A DNA stretch of 64,000 nt from Rugamonas brunnea (GTDB taxonomy: Bacteria > Pseudomonadota > Gammaproteobacteria > Burkholderiales > Burkholderiaceae_D), in contig NZ_JACEZT010000001.1 of assembly GCF_014042345.1 (NCBI RefSeq), forward strand, positions 186,001-250,000, in the 5' to 3' direction. Both the position numbers and the translations under genes were made by a program. Positions 41,847 to 51,112 of the stretch are shown here, piece after piece. The notes beneath the pieces were generated by a model, which made no database searches, was not told the DNA's origin, and was given only the letters and a program-made list of their open reading frames with translations. Numbering within the stretch: the first letter of the stretch is position 1; every line of letters begins with the position of its first letter.

Positions 41847-42320
41847 TCAAGTACGCCATTTATCGAGCGCCGTTTCGTCCGTCACCCGGGCATCCACCCA
41901 ACGCGCGCCGTCCGGCGTCTGTTCCTTTTTCCAGAACGGCGCTTCCGTCTTCAGGTAATCGATGATGAACTCGCAGGCCTGGAACGCCTCGCCCCGGTGC
42001 GCCGAGGTGACGGCCACCAGCACGATCTGCTCCAGCGGCTTGAGCGGCCCCACGCGGTGGATCACCAGCGCGCCGAAGATGGGCCAGCGCTGGCGGGCCT
42101 GCTCGATGATGGTGGCAATCGACTGCTCCGTCATGCCCGGATAGTGTTCGAGCTCCATCTCGGCCACGCTGGCGCCCTCGTTCAGGTCGCGCACCGTGCC
42201 CACGAACGTCACCAGCCCGCCCACGCCGGGCTGGCCGGCGCGCAGGGCAGCCACTTCGGCCGTCAGGTCGAAGTCGGCTTCCTGGATGCGCACCTCGCTG
42301 CGGAAGGCCATCGCCGTCAT
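41847..42320 (-). CDS. moaE: Molybdopterin synthase catalytic subunit
   Basis: A 157-residue subunit that transfers sulfur from MoaD thiocarboxylate to precursor Z. Family landmarks are GGLVTFVGTVRD, LEHYPGMTE, VAVTSAHRGEAFQACEFIIDYLK and the catalytic Lys region FWKKEQTPDGARWVDA. The ATG at 42320 overlaps the stop of the DUF349 gene (ATGA). In many betaproteobacteria moaD precedes moaE and clpB follows; clpB is here but moaD is not. Confidence 0.95.
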   Translation of the reverse strand: MTAMAFRSEVRIQEADFDLTAEVAALRAGQPGVGGLVTFVGTVRDLNEGASVAEMELEHYPGMTEQSIATIIEQARQRWPIFGALVIHRVGPLKPLEQIVLVAVTSAHRGEAFQACEFIIDYLKTEAPFWKKEQTPDGARWVDARVTDETALDKWRT

Positions 42321-44923
42321 GCCGCCTCCGAGGCGCCGATGCGGCGGAACAGGGTCTCGATGCGGCTGGCCGTGCGGGCGTCGGCCAGGGCCGGCATCGC
42401 GCACAGTTGCAGGAACTGGTCGGCCTGGGTCTGCGGCTTGTGGCCGGACTTGAGCGACGATTGCAGCACCTCGACCTGCATCTTCAGGCGCTCGCGGGCG
42501 AACTCGGCGCCGCTGTCCACGCCGGCCACGATTTCCAGGCGCAGCACTTCGTCGAGCAGGCGGGCGCGGTTGGCCGCCAGCGTGGCGCCGTAGGCGGCGC
42601 GCTGGCCGTCCAGCGCTGCCAGGCCGGCCGCCAGGCGCGCGTGCAGGGTCTTGTCGTACTCGGCCGCCAGCGGCGGCAGCGCGCGCCAGCGCCCTTCCCA
42701 CTCGGCGCCATCAACCGCGTCGCTGCCGGCGATGGCCTGTTCCAACGCCTGCACCAGCCGCAGCTTGTCGCGCAGCGCATTGGCCTGGGCCGCGCCGGCA
42801 CGGCGGCGGATGGCATCGCCCTGGGCCTGGACGGCCGCCACGGCCGCCTGGTAGCGCTGCGTGATGCGCTGCTCGCTGGCGCGCGGCACCGTGCCGGCGC
42901 CGTGCCAGGCGGCGGCCGTGTCGCGCAGCAGCTTGGCCATGGCCGCCAGTTGCGCCTTATCGTCGCCGCTGAAGGTGGCCGTCTCCAGCGCCGCGCACAA
43001 ATCCTCGCGGGCGTGCAGGTGGACCTTGCGCTCGTGGTCGGCCGCGTGGGCCGTTTCCTTGCGCTTGGCGAAAATGGCGTCGCAGGCGGCCCGGAAGCGC
43101 AGCCACAGCGCCTGCTCGGCCTTGCGTTCCAGCGGCAGCGCGCGGGCCTGCTCCTGCCAGCGCTCCTGCAGGTGGCGCAGCTTGTCGAGCGTGTGGCGGT
43201 CCGACGGCTGCAACTGTTCCACTTCCGCAATCAGTTGCTCGCGCCGGTCCATTTCGATCCGGCGCTGCTCCGACAGCGGCGCCAGCAACTGGGCCAGCGC
43301 CTGGTCGAAGGCCGTGTCGAGCTTCTTCTTGTCCTTGCGGTCGATGGCGCCCAGGCGGCCCCACATCTGGCGCAGGCGCTGCGCGGCGGCGGCGATGTTC
43401 TTCCATTCGGCGCCTTCGCTGACCCCGGTCGCCATGGCCTGGGTTTCCTCGATCAGGGCCTGGGCCTTGGCCGCGTTGCTGTGGCGCTCATCGGCCAGGT
43501 GCTTGAAGTGGGCGGCGGCCGGCGCGTAGGCGGCCGTGCAGGCGGCGTCGAAGCGCTCCCACAGGCTCTTGGGCGCGTGGCCGGACACGGCGTCCAAGCC
43601 TTTCCACCGCTCGCGCATGCTGCCCACCTTCTTGGCCAGCTCGCTCATGGACAGGCCCAGCGACTGCAATTCCTCGACCGCCTTGACCAGTTCCTCGCGC
43701 GACACGTTGCCGCCCCAGCGGGCCCAGTTGGCCAGTCGCTTGAGTTCGGCGCGCACGTGGGCCAGGCGGTCGGCCTGGGCCGGCGTCAGGCGACCGCCCT
43801 TGTGTTCCTTGAGCCATTTGTCGTGCTCGGAGGCCGCGTGCAGCAGGCCTTGTTCGAGCGCCGCCTCCATCGCGGCCAGCGTGTCGAGGAATTGCTGGCC
43901 GACTTGTTTGGGCGCGGAAGCTTCCTTGTTCCCATCCTTGCAGCCGTCCTTGTTCCCGTCCTTGGCACTTTCCCGGGCCGGTTTGCGGACCGGCGCGGCC
44001 TCGGATTCGGGCGGCGCCGGCATGCGGGCCAGCACGGCGTCCAGCCCCGCTTGCAGGGCCGTGGCCAGCTCGCCAGCGGGCACGGCGGGCAAGGCGCGCC
44101 AGTCGCGGCGGATCTGCTCGGCGTCCAGCGTGGCCGGATCGGCCGCCTGCCAGGCAGCCAGCGCCTGCTGGCGGGCTTCGACGGCGGCCTGGTGCTGCTC
44201 CAGTTCGGCCAGCGCGGCGCCGGCCTGTTCCAGCGCGGCGCTGTAATCGCTCAGCAGATGGCGCGGCAACGATGCCTGCTCGGGCGAGGCCAGGAACGTG
44301 GCCTGGGCCGCCGTCAGGCGGGCCAGCGCGGCGCCCGCCTCGGCCGGGGCCAGCGCAGCGGCCGGCAGGCGGCGCAGTTCGGCCAGGGCGTCGATCACGC
44401 CGCGTTGCAGGGTGACCTGGGCTTCCAGGCGCTGGGCCAGCGCGGCGCGCACGCCTTCGAACGTGGCGGCCAGCTCGGGGCCGGCGGCCGTGATGGTCCA
44501 CTGGCGGTCCAGTTCGGCCACCTGGTTGGGAGTGAGTTTATCGTCTTGCAACAAACGCTGGGCGCTGGCGATGCAGGCCTGGGCTTTTTCCTGTTCGGCG
44601 CGCTGGTAGCGGATGGCGTCGAGCCGGCCTTGCATCAGTTTGGCCACGCGGCGGTCGGTGTTGCGCATGGCTTGCAGGACTTGTTCAAGCAGGGGCTGAG
44701 AATGCACGTGTTCGGCGGCGGCCAGGCGCACGCCGGCAAATTCGCTGTGCAAGATCAGTTCGACGGCGGCCGCTTCGTCGCCGTTCAGGGCGCGCGCGCG
44801 CTCGGTCTGCTCGTCGCGGCGGGCGGCGCCCTGGGCAGCGGCGGCGGCCGGCTCGGCGGCGGCCATGGCCGCGGCGGCCGCGTCCGGCTTGTCGCCCGCG
44901 CGCTTAAAGAGGAATTCGAACAT
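42317..44923 (-). CDS. DUF349 multi-repeat protein
   Basis: An 868-residue cytoplasmic protein, almost wholly helical and rich in Ala, Arg, Glu and Gln. It contains repeated DUF349 segments, for example WKNIAAAAQRLRQMWGRLGAID and LDKLRHLQERWQEQARAL. I chose the ATG at 44923 (MFEFLFKR), a typical start for the family. The function is not established. It is translationally coupled to moaE by a 4-base overlap, which is unusual and may only reflect shared expression. Confidence 0.82.
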   Translation of the reverse strand: MFEFLFKRAGDKPDAAAAAMAAAEPAAAAAQGAARRDEQTERARALNGDEAAAVELILHSEFAGVRLAAAEHVHSQPLLEQVLQAMRNTDRRVAKLMQGRLDAIRYQRAEQEKAQACIASAQRLLQDDKLTPNQVAELDRQWTITAAGPELAATFEGVRAALAQRLEAQVTLQRGVIDALAELRRLPAAALAPAEAGAALARLTAAQATFLASPEQASLPRHLLSDYSAALEQAGAALAELEQHQAAVEARQQALAAWQAADPATLDAEQIRRDWRALPAVPAGELATALQAGLDAVLARMPAPPESEAAPVRKPARESAKDGNKDGCKDGNKEASAPKQVGQQFLDTLAAMEAALEQGLLHAASEHDKWLKEHKGGRLTPAQADRLAHVRAELKRLANWARWGGNVSREELVKAVEELQSLGLSMSELAKKVGSMRERWKGLDAVSGHAPKSLWERFDAACTAAYAPAAAHFKHLADERHSNAAKAQALIEETQAMATGVSEGAEWKNIAAAAQRLRQMWGRLGAIDRKDKKKLDTAFDQALAQLLAPLSEQRRIEMDRREQLIAEVEQLQPSDRHTLDKLRHLQERWQEQARALPLERKAEQALWLRFRAACDAIFAKRKETAHAADHERKVHLHAREDLCAALETATFSGDDKAQLAAMAKLLRDTAAAWHGAGTVPRASEQRITQRYQAAVAAVQAQGDAIRRRAGAAQANALRDKLRLVQALEQAIAGSDAVDGAEWEGRWRALPPLAAEYDKTLHARLAAGLAALDGQRAAYGATLAANRARLLDEVLRLEIVAGVDSGAEFARERLKMQVEVLQSSLKSGHKPQTQADQFLQLCAMPALADARTASRIETLFRRIGASEAA

Positions 44924-44998
44924 GGTGGGCTTTGCTATCTGGTGGGGGGCTAAAACCACCATGATAGCAAAGCGGACAGATTTTGCTCTGGCGGCGGC

Positions 44999-45706
44999 CT
45001 ATCCGGCGCGCACGCGCTGGCGCAGGCGGCGCTCCGGCGCCTGCCGCAACAGGGGCGGCAGGGTCTGCCCGGCGTCCATCCCGGGCAGCGGCAGCACGGC
45101 CAGCGCGGGGATGGCGATGCCGTCGGCCGGGCGGTCGTCGCCGCCGTCGCCGGCCATCCCGCCGTCGGCCGCGGTGGACGCCGGCTGCTTGCCGCGCCGT
45201 ACCTCCTCCAGCTTGGCGTCGTGCAGCATGAACTGGTTGGCGATGGCGAACCAGGCGTCGCCCCCGATCACGCTGCGGGCGATGGCGAACAGTTCCCGCT
45301 CCTCCTTCTCCAGCCGCTGCAGCAGGGCCGCGCAGAATGCGTCCACGCTGTCGCAGATCTGGCTGACCTGGGCTTCGTTACCGTCGGCCAGGCCACCCAT
45401 GCGGGCCTGCATGGCGCGGATCTCGGCCAGCGCCGACTGGTTCAGCCGGTTCAGTTCCTCAATCAGCTGGTCGGCCCGTTCCGTGGCTTGCCGGATGGCG
45501 GGGATCAGGTACATCTCGGTCTTGCGCCAGTTGCAGGTCTGGTACAGGCGGTTGAGCATCTCGCAGGCATATTCGAGTTGCCCGATGGTGAGGCTGTTCT
45601 GCTGCAATAAAGTGGCGCGCACGTGGTGCTGGAACGACTGCAGACTGATCCGCACCTTGGCTTGCTCCACGGACAGAGCAACCAGTGTGTAAGTGGCCGT
45701 TAACAT
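44999..45706 (-). CDS. Hypothetical helical protein
   Basis: A 235-residue soluble protein I do not recognise. Residues about 1-190 are predicted helical, with LLQRLEKEERELFAIARSVIG and WFAIANQFMLHD recalling the hemerythrin-like four-helix layout. However, the iron-binding His residues are not present in the usual pattern. The last 45 residues are Gly/Asp/Pro-rich and then Arg-rich. The ATG at 45706 is preceded by no strong ribosome site. It lies between the DUF349 and acetyltransferase genes with a gap of about 170 bases upstream. Confidence 0.6.
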   Translation of the reverse strand: MLTATYTLVALSVEQAKVRISLQSFQHHVRATLLQQNSLTIGQLEYACEMLNRLYQTCNWRKTEMYLIPAIRQATERADQLIEELNRLNQSALAEIRAMQARMGGLADGNEAQVSQICDSVDAFCAALLQRLEKEERELFAIARSVIGGDAWFAIANQFMLHDAKLEEVRRGKQPASTAADGGMAGDGGDDRPADGIAIPALAVLPLPGMDAGQTLPPLLRQAPERRLRQRVRAG

Positions 45707-45875
45707 GTGTGTCCCCCGGCTGGCCGGCGCCCGCGTGGCGCTGGCACGGGCAATTGTTGTCTCGGAATTATTGTCTCGCGGAACCGCTCTTGGGGGCGGC
45801 AGCGTCAAGCGAGGAACTACCAGTGTAAAGAATTCCGACAACGCCGTCTTTTGCAATATCAAATGCTGCGCCGCA

Positions 45876-48512
45876 TCAGTTGACTCCCTGCAACGGTAGG
45901 CGCAGGTTGACCATGCCCGCCTCCGCATGGGGCAGCACGGCGCCGCCGAAGTGGCGCACCAGGTCTTGCACACCGTTGTTTTCTGACAAAGCCTCGCCGC
46001 TCAGTTCGGCCGTACCCCGGCCACGGAAATAGTCGACCAGCTTCTGGAACAGGATACGTCCCAGGCCCAGGCCCTTGAGGTCGGAGCGCACGATGATGGC
46101 GAATTCCGCGCTCTGATTGTCGGCGTCGACCACGGCCCGCACCACGCCCAGCGTTTCGGGCTGGCCGTCGGCGCCGGTGCCGGTGGCGATGAAGGCCATG
46201 GCGCGGTCGTAATCGATCTGGGTCAGGCGCGCCAGCTGCGACGGCGGCAACTCGCGCATGGCCGAGAAGAAGCGCAGCCGCACGTCGTCCGGCGCCAGCG
46301 CGCGGAAGAATGCCAGGTGCTGGGGCGCGTCCTCCGGCCGGATCGGGCGCAGCACGATGGTGCGGCCCTGCCACGCCAGCTCCTGCTCCAGTTCCTGCGG
46401 ATAGGGGCGGATCGCCATGGTATCGGTGGCACGCGGCGGCGCCAGCCGGATGTCGGCGTCCAGCGCCAGCACGCCATCGGCGTCGGCCAGCAGCGGATTG
46501 ATTTCCAGTTCGGCCAGCTCGGGCAGGTCGGCCACCATCTCAGCCACCTGCACCAGCACCCGGCCGATGGCCTCCAGGTCGGCCGGCGCATGGCCGCCAT
46601 AGCCAGCAAGCAGGCGCGCCACCCGGGTGCGCCCCACCATGTCGCGCGCCAGCACCATGTTCAGCGGCGGCAGGCCGGCCACGCGGTCGTCGGCCATCTC
46701 GGCCGCTTCGGCCGCCGGGCCGCCCTGGCCGAACAGGATCACGGGGCCGAACACGGCGTCGGCCCGGACCCGGATCGCCAGCTCCTGCGCCTGCGGGCGG
46801 CGCGCCATCTGCTGCACGGCGAAGCCGGGACCGGCCGCCGGCCGCAGCCGCCGCACCCGCTCGCGCATGGCGCAGGCGGCCGCGTGCAGCATGGCGTCGT
46901 CCTCCAGGTCCAGCACCACGCCGCCCACGTCGGCCTTGCGGCCGATGTCGTGGGCGCCCGCCTTGAGCGCGACCGGATAGCCGATGCGGCGCGCCGCCGC
47001 CAGCGCCTGCTCGGCGTCGGCGGCGAATTCCGTGGCCGCCATCGGGATGCGGTAGGCGGCCAGCAGCGCGCAGGTGTCGCGCGCGTCGAGCGCCGTGTGG
47101 CCGGCCGCCAGCGCGGCCGACACCAGCGCCTGGGCCGCCGCCCGCTGCGGCGCGGCGGCGGCCGGCACCCGTGCCGGCACCTCCATCAGCAAATCCTGGT
47201 TGCGGCGGTACTGCACGATCTGCAGGAAGCCATGCACGGCTTTTTCCGGCGTGTCGTAGGTGGGCAGGCCGGCGTCGCTGAACACCTGGCGGGCCGCCGC
47301 CACGGAACGCCCGCCCAGCCAGCACGACAGCACGTTGCGGCTGGCGGCCCGCAATTGCGGCGCCAGCGCCTCGGCGATCAGGGCGCTGGGCACCATGGCC
47401 GTGGGCGCGTGCAGGAACAGCAAGGCGTCTGCCTGCGGCTCGTGCAACAGCGCGTCGACGGCGCCGCTGTAGCGCTCCACAGGGGCGTCAGCCAGCAGGT
47501 CGAGCGGGTTGGCCTGGGGCGCCTGCAACTGGCGCAGCCGCTCCAGCGTTTCCGGCGACAGCGCGGCCAGACGGGCGCCGCCCGCTTGCAGCGCGTCGGC
47601 CGCGATCAGTCCCAGGCCGCCACCGTTGGTCAGCACGGCCAGCCGCTCACCGCGCTGCTGGCGCGCGCGCGCCAGCGTTTCGACCGCGTCGAACAGGTCT
47701 TCCGTCGAATACACGCGCAGCATGCCGGCACGGCGGATGGCCGCGTCGAACGCCAGCTCGGCCTCCGGCTCCGGATCGCGCCCCACCTTGAGCACGATCA
47801 CCGGCTTGCCGCGCGCGGCCAGCCGGCCGGCCGACATGAACTTGCGCGCGCAACTGACGCGCTCCACGCACAGCAGGATGGCGCCGGTGTCGTTGTCGGC
47901 CGCCAGGTAATCGAGCAGGTCGCCGAAATCGACGTCGGCGCCCTCGCCCATGGCGACGAAGGTGGAAAAGCCGATGCCGCGCAGGCTGGCCCAGTCCAGC
48001 ACCGCCGTGCCCAGCGCGCCCGACTGCGACACGAAGGCCAGCTTGCCGGCCGCCGCCGCCAGGTGGGTGAAGCTGGCGTTCAGGCCCAGCGCCGGCACCT
48101 GCAGGCCCACGCTGCCGGGGCCCAGGATGCGCATCCGGTGCCGGCGGGCCGCCTCCAGCATGGCTTGGCGCGCACTGCGTCCGCCCGAGCGATGGGCATC
48201 CAGACCGGCCGTCATGACGATGGCGGCGCGGGTGCCGCGCGCGCCCAGCTCGGCGACCAGGCCGGCGATGGTGGCCGGTGGCGTGCACAGGATGGCCAGC
48301 TCCGGCGCGGACGGCAGTGCACCCACCTTGCCGTAGCAACGCAGGCCGTGCAGGCTGTCGTGGCGCGGGTTGACCGGCCACAGCGCGCCGGCGTAGCCGC
48401 CTTCGGCCAGGTTGGCCAGCACGCGGGTGCCGATGCGCTGCGGTTTGTCGGACGCGCCGATCACGGCCACCGAGGCCGGTGCGAACAGATGCTTGAAATG
48501 TCTGGTACTCAT
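45876..48512 (-). CDS. Pat/Pka-type protein lysine acetyltransferase (acyl-CoA synthetase-like + GNAT)
   Basis: An 878-residue fusion. Residues 1 to about 690 match the NDP-forming acyl-CoA synthetase (CoA-binding SVAVIGASDKPQ, ligase, ATP-grasp near 480-690). Residues about 720-878 are a GNAT domain with RSDLKGLGLGRIL as its acetyl-CoA motif. This is the layout of Salmonella Pat and E. coli Pka, which acetylate acetyl-CoA synthetase and other enzymes. The conserved SHTGALAG segment with the phosphorylated His is missing around residues 245-255 (KVGRDPEPEAELAFDAA), so the synthetase part should be regulatory only. Confidence 0.88.
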   Translation of the reverse strand: MSTRHFKHLFAPASVAVIGASDKPQRIGTRVLANLAEGGYAGALWPVNPRHDSLHGLRCYGKVGALPSAPELAILCTPPATIAGLVAELGARGTRAAIVMTAGLDAHRSGGRSARQAMLEAARRHRMRILGPGSVGLQVPALGLNASFTHLAAAAGKLAFVSQSGALGTAVLDWASLRGIGFSTFVAMGEGADVDFGDLLDYLAADNDTGAILLCVERVSCARKFMSAGRLAARGKPVIVLKVGRDPEPEAELAFDAAIRRAGMLRVYSTEDLFDAVETLARARQQRGERLAVLTNGGGLGLIAADALQAGGARLAALSPETLERLRQLQAPQANPLDLLADAPVERYSGAVDALLHEPQADALLFLHAPTAMVPSALIAEALAPQLRAASRNVLSCWLGGRSVAAARQVFSDAGLPTYDTPEKAVHGFLQIVQYRRNQDLLMEVPARVPAAAAPQRAAAQALVSAALAAGHTALDARDTCALLAAYRIPMAATEFAADAEQALAAARRIGYPVALKAGAHDIGRKADVGGVVLDLEDDAMLHAAACAMRERVRRLRPAAGPGFAVQQMARRPQAQELAIRVRADAVFGPVILFGQGGPAAEAAEMADDRVAGLPPLNMVLARDMVGRTRVARLLAGYGGHAPADLEAIGRVLVQVAEMVADLPELAELEINPLLADADGVLALDADIRLAPPRATDTMAIRPYPQELEQELAWQGRTIVLRPIRPEDAPQHLAFFRALAPDDVRLRFFSAMRELPPSQLARLTQIDYDRAMAFIATGTGADGQPETLGVVRAVVDADNQSAEFAIIVRSDLKGLGLGRILFQKLVDYFRGRGTAELSGEALSENNGVQDLVRHFGGAVLPHAEAGMVNLRLPLQGVN

Positions 48513-48611
48513 GCCATTCCTTACCGGCTCACGCCGCGCTGTGCTGCTGATGCTAATGCTGTCCTGGATGCCGATGCCATCGCTGATCCCGGCGCGGATG
48601 CCGCGCGCCGC

Positions 48612-49601
48612 TTACCAGCGCGAACTGTGGTCTTCCGTCACCCCGACCAGCTGGTTGACCATGCGCTTGGGCGCATCGGGCGCCGTGCGCACCCAGCCGC
48701 TGAAGGTGCCGATCGGCTGCAGATAGCGGCTGGCCGCCACCACCAGGTTCTTGTTCTCGCGCCGCGCGCCTTCTGGCGTGAAGTACAGTTCCAGCTGGTC
48801 GTCCTCGGTGAAGATGTGCCAGCGCGATAGCGGGTCGCTGTTATCGTACAGGAAGTGGGCCGGCCCCAGCGCGTGCAGCTGGCCGTCCAGCCACAGCGCG
48901 TTCTCGTTGGCGCCGAAATAACCGGCCTGCAGGTTGAAGCCCACCTCCAGATTGTGGCCCGAGGCCCAGCGCCACGCGGTTTCGCGCGCCAGCAAACCGT
49001 TGGAGTAATCGAAGCTGGCAACGCCGCCGGCGAGGTCGTATTCGTCGCGGAAAGTGCGCACCTGTCCCGTGACCGGCATGGCGGTCGACTTCTGCGTGGC
49101 GTGTACGGAGCCTTTGGCCGCGGCGCCGCAGGCCAGCAGCAGTGGCGCCGTGCCGGGGCCGAATTCGGCATCGATTTCCAGGTAGTCGCAACGCAGCGCG
49201 AGCCGGTAACGGCCCGGTTCCGGGCTGTCGATGGCGATATCGCTGCGGCGTGTCTTGAAGCGGCTGGCGCCGGCCGCGTTGTCGGCCAGCGTGGCCGACA
49301 GTCCCGGCAAACCGTCCTGCGAGAAATTGGCCAGCATGTCGCCGTCGTCGCGGTCGAAGGCGTAGGCGAAGGCGGTACTGGTCCAGCCCACGTCGACAAT
49401 GGCGACGGCGCAGAAGATGCGCTCCGTGCCCAGCGCGATGTAGTGCCAGCGCTTGTGGTGGAAGCGGCGCCACACGGCGTTGCGGGCATACGGTGACGCC
49501 AGCCGGGGCCAGTCGAACTGGTCGACCTGGCCCGCGTAGCGGCCAAACAGGGGCTGGCCGTCGGGGCCGATCAGGCTGGCGGGGGCGGCGGGCAAAATCA
49601 T
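48612..49601 (-). CDS. DUF2804 family protein
   Basis: A 329-residue protein of the DUF2804 family, with family-like segments WHYIALGTERIFCAVAIVDVG and the C-terminal SGWVRTAPDAPKRMVNQLVG. No signal peptide and no catalytic motif are recognised, and the family's function is unknown to me. The start overlaps the stop of the YcaQ-like gene by 4 bases, so the two are an operon. Confidence 0.75.
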   Translation of the reverse strand: MILPAAPASLIGPDGQPLFGRYAGQVDQFDWPRLASPYARNAVWRRFHHKRWHYIALGTERIFCAVAIVDVGWTSTAFAYAFDRDDGDMLANFSQDGLPGLSATLADNAAGASRFKTRRSDIAIDSPEPGRYRLALRCDYLEIDAEFGPGTAPLLLACGAAAKGSVHATQKSTAMPVTGQVRTFRDEYDLAGGVASFDYSNGLLARETAWRWASGHNLEVGFNLQAGYFGANENALWLDGQLHALGPAHFLYDNSDPLSRWHIFTEDDQLELYFTPEGARRENKNLVVAASRYLQPIGTFSGWVRTAPDAPKRMVNQLVGVTEDHSSRW

Positions 49602-50881
49602 GCGGTGTGTTCTCTCTGTTCTTGTTGTGCGAAGTTGGGTTGGTGTTTGGGTTGGGCTTCAAGTTGTGCCCTGAGCAGTGGTGCGAACTGTGCCGGCACA
49701 GTGGCGTTCACTTGCACGCACGGGCAGCCGTGCCATTGCGCACAGCGCTGCAGGGCGGCCGCCACGTCGCGCACGAAGCGCTCGCTCAGGCGCGCGTCCG
49801 GCTCCAGCGCCAGCGACTTGAGCTCGAAGATGCCGGCGCGGCGGTGCGCCTTGGCGTCCACCCGCCCCACCAGCGCGCCCCGGCGCAGGATGGGCAAGGT
49901 GAAGTAGCCATAGCGGCGTTGTCCGGCCGGCGTGTAGCATTCGAGCCGGTAATCGAAGCCGAACAGTTCCTGGGCCCGGCGGCGGTCCCACACCACCGGA
50001 TCGAACGGCGACAGGATGGTGCTCAGGGTGGGCGTGAGCGCGCCGGCGGCGGCCGCTTCCAGCAGTCCCGCGTGGTCCGGGTGCACGTACACGGGATCGT
50101 CCCAGCCGGCCACGCGCGCCTCCAGCAGCGCGCCTTCGGCCACCAGCGTGCGCGGGTCCAGCCGTGGCGGACGGGTACGGAAGTAGTCGCTGATCCAGCT
50201 GGCGCGGGCCAGGCCCAGCGCCTTGACGGCCTTCAGCACCAGCGTGCGGCGGGTCTGCTCCATGGACGGCATGCGGCTGTCATCCCAGCCTGGCAGCACC
50301 CGCTCGGCCAGGTCGTACACGCGCTGGAAGTTGTGGCGGCGCGCGATCATCAGCACCCCGGCCGTGAACAGCACTTCCAGCGAGCGTTTTTCCGGCTTCC
50401 AGCCCCACCAGCCGCCGGCCTGGCCGTCGGTGCGTTCGAAATCGGCCGAACGCACCGGCCCGTGGGCGCGGATGTGGGCCAGCACGGCGTCAACGTCGGC
50501 GCGCCGCTCGCGCATCCACGTCTCCGAATACTTCCAGCCCATGGAACCGGGATCGATCATCCTGTGCCGGTACAGTCCATAGTCCTCCACCGGGATGAAG
50601 CAAGCCTCGTGGGCCCAGTATTCAAACAGTTCGCCGCGCGCCAGCGCCTGTTCCAGCCACACCTGCGGATAGTCGCCCAGGCGGCTCCACAGCACCAGGT
50701 AGGGACTGCGCGCGACCACGTGGATGGTGTCGATCTGCAGCACGCCCATCTGGCGGATGGCGGCCAGCACGTCGGCCTGGACGGCCTTGCGGCGACGCGG
50801 CTGCAACAAGCCCTGGGCGGCCAGGTGCAGCGCGCGGGCCGCCGCCAGGGTCAACGTCGGTACAGTCGTCGGTACTGTCAA
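49598..50881 (-). CDS. YcaQ/AlkX-like DNA crosslink-repair glycosylase
   Basis: A 427-residue winged-helix protein of the HTH_42 family. YcaQ-type glycosylases, which unhook interstrand crosslinks, carry a Gln-x-Asp catalytic motif, here Q49-I-D51 in GVLQIDTIHVVARSP. Other family segments are WMRERRADVDAVLAHI and SPFDPVVWDRRRAQELFGFDYRLE. It is the first gene of a two-gene operon with the DUF2804 gene. Confidence 0.85.
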   Translation of the reverse strand: MTVPTTVPTLTLAAARALHLAAQGLLQPRRRKAVQADVLAAIRQMGVLQIDTIHVVARSPYLVLWSRLGDYPQVWLEQALARGELFEYWAHEACFIPVEDYGLYRHRMIDPGSMGWKYSETWMRERRADVDAVLAHIRAHGPVRSADFERTDGQAGGWWGWKPEKRSLEVLFTAGVLMIARRHNFQRVYDLAERVLPGWDDSRMPSMEQTRRTLVLKAVKALGLARASWISDYFRTRPPRLDPRTLVAEGALLEARVAGWDDPVYVHPDHAGLLEAAAAGALTPTLSTILSPFDPVVWDRRRAQELFGFDYRLECYTPAGQRRYGYFTLPILRRGALVGRVDAKAHRRAGIFELKSLALEPDARLSERFVRDVAAALQRCAQWHGCPCVQVNATVPAQFAPLLRAQLEAQPKHQPNFAQQEQREHTA

Positions 50882-51112
50882 ATCCTGCTTCCTCAGGTGG
50901 GGCCGGCGGCGGCGCTGTGGGCGAAACGGCTATTCTAATAAAGAAATCAACATTGCCTGTATTTTTTGTGCCACCAAAGTGATGCCTTGCGTCACATTAT
51001 TTTCCCGTGCGCGCCACCCAAGGCGGGCAAATCCGTGCAGAATAAGCGAAATCGTCCTGAAGACGGCCTGCCCGCGGCACGCCGCCGCCGATGCGGGGAA
51101 TGCAGAACACTC
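50882..51112. other. Divergent intergenic region upstream of PAS-GGDEF gene
   Basis: These 231 bases separate the YcaQ-like gene from the rightward GGDEF gene. An AT-rich stretch (50930-50965) and the imperfect dyad GTGATGCCTTGCGTCAC (50981-50997) are visible. No gene was seen. Confidence 0.4.
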
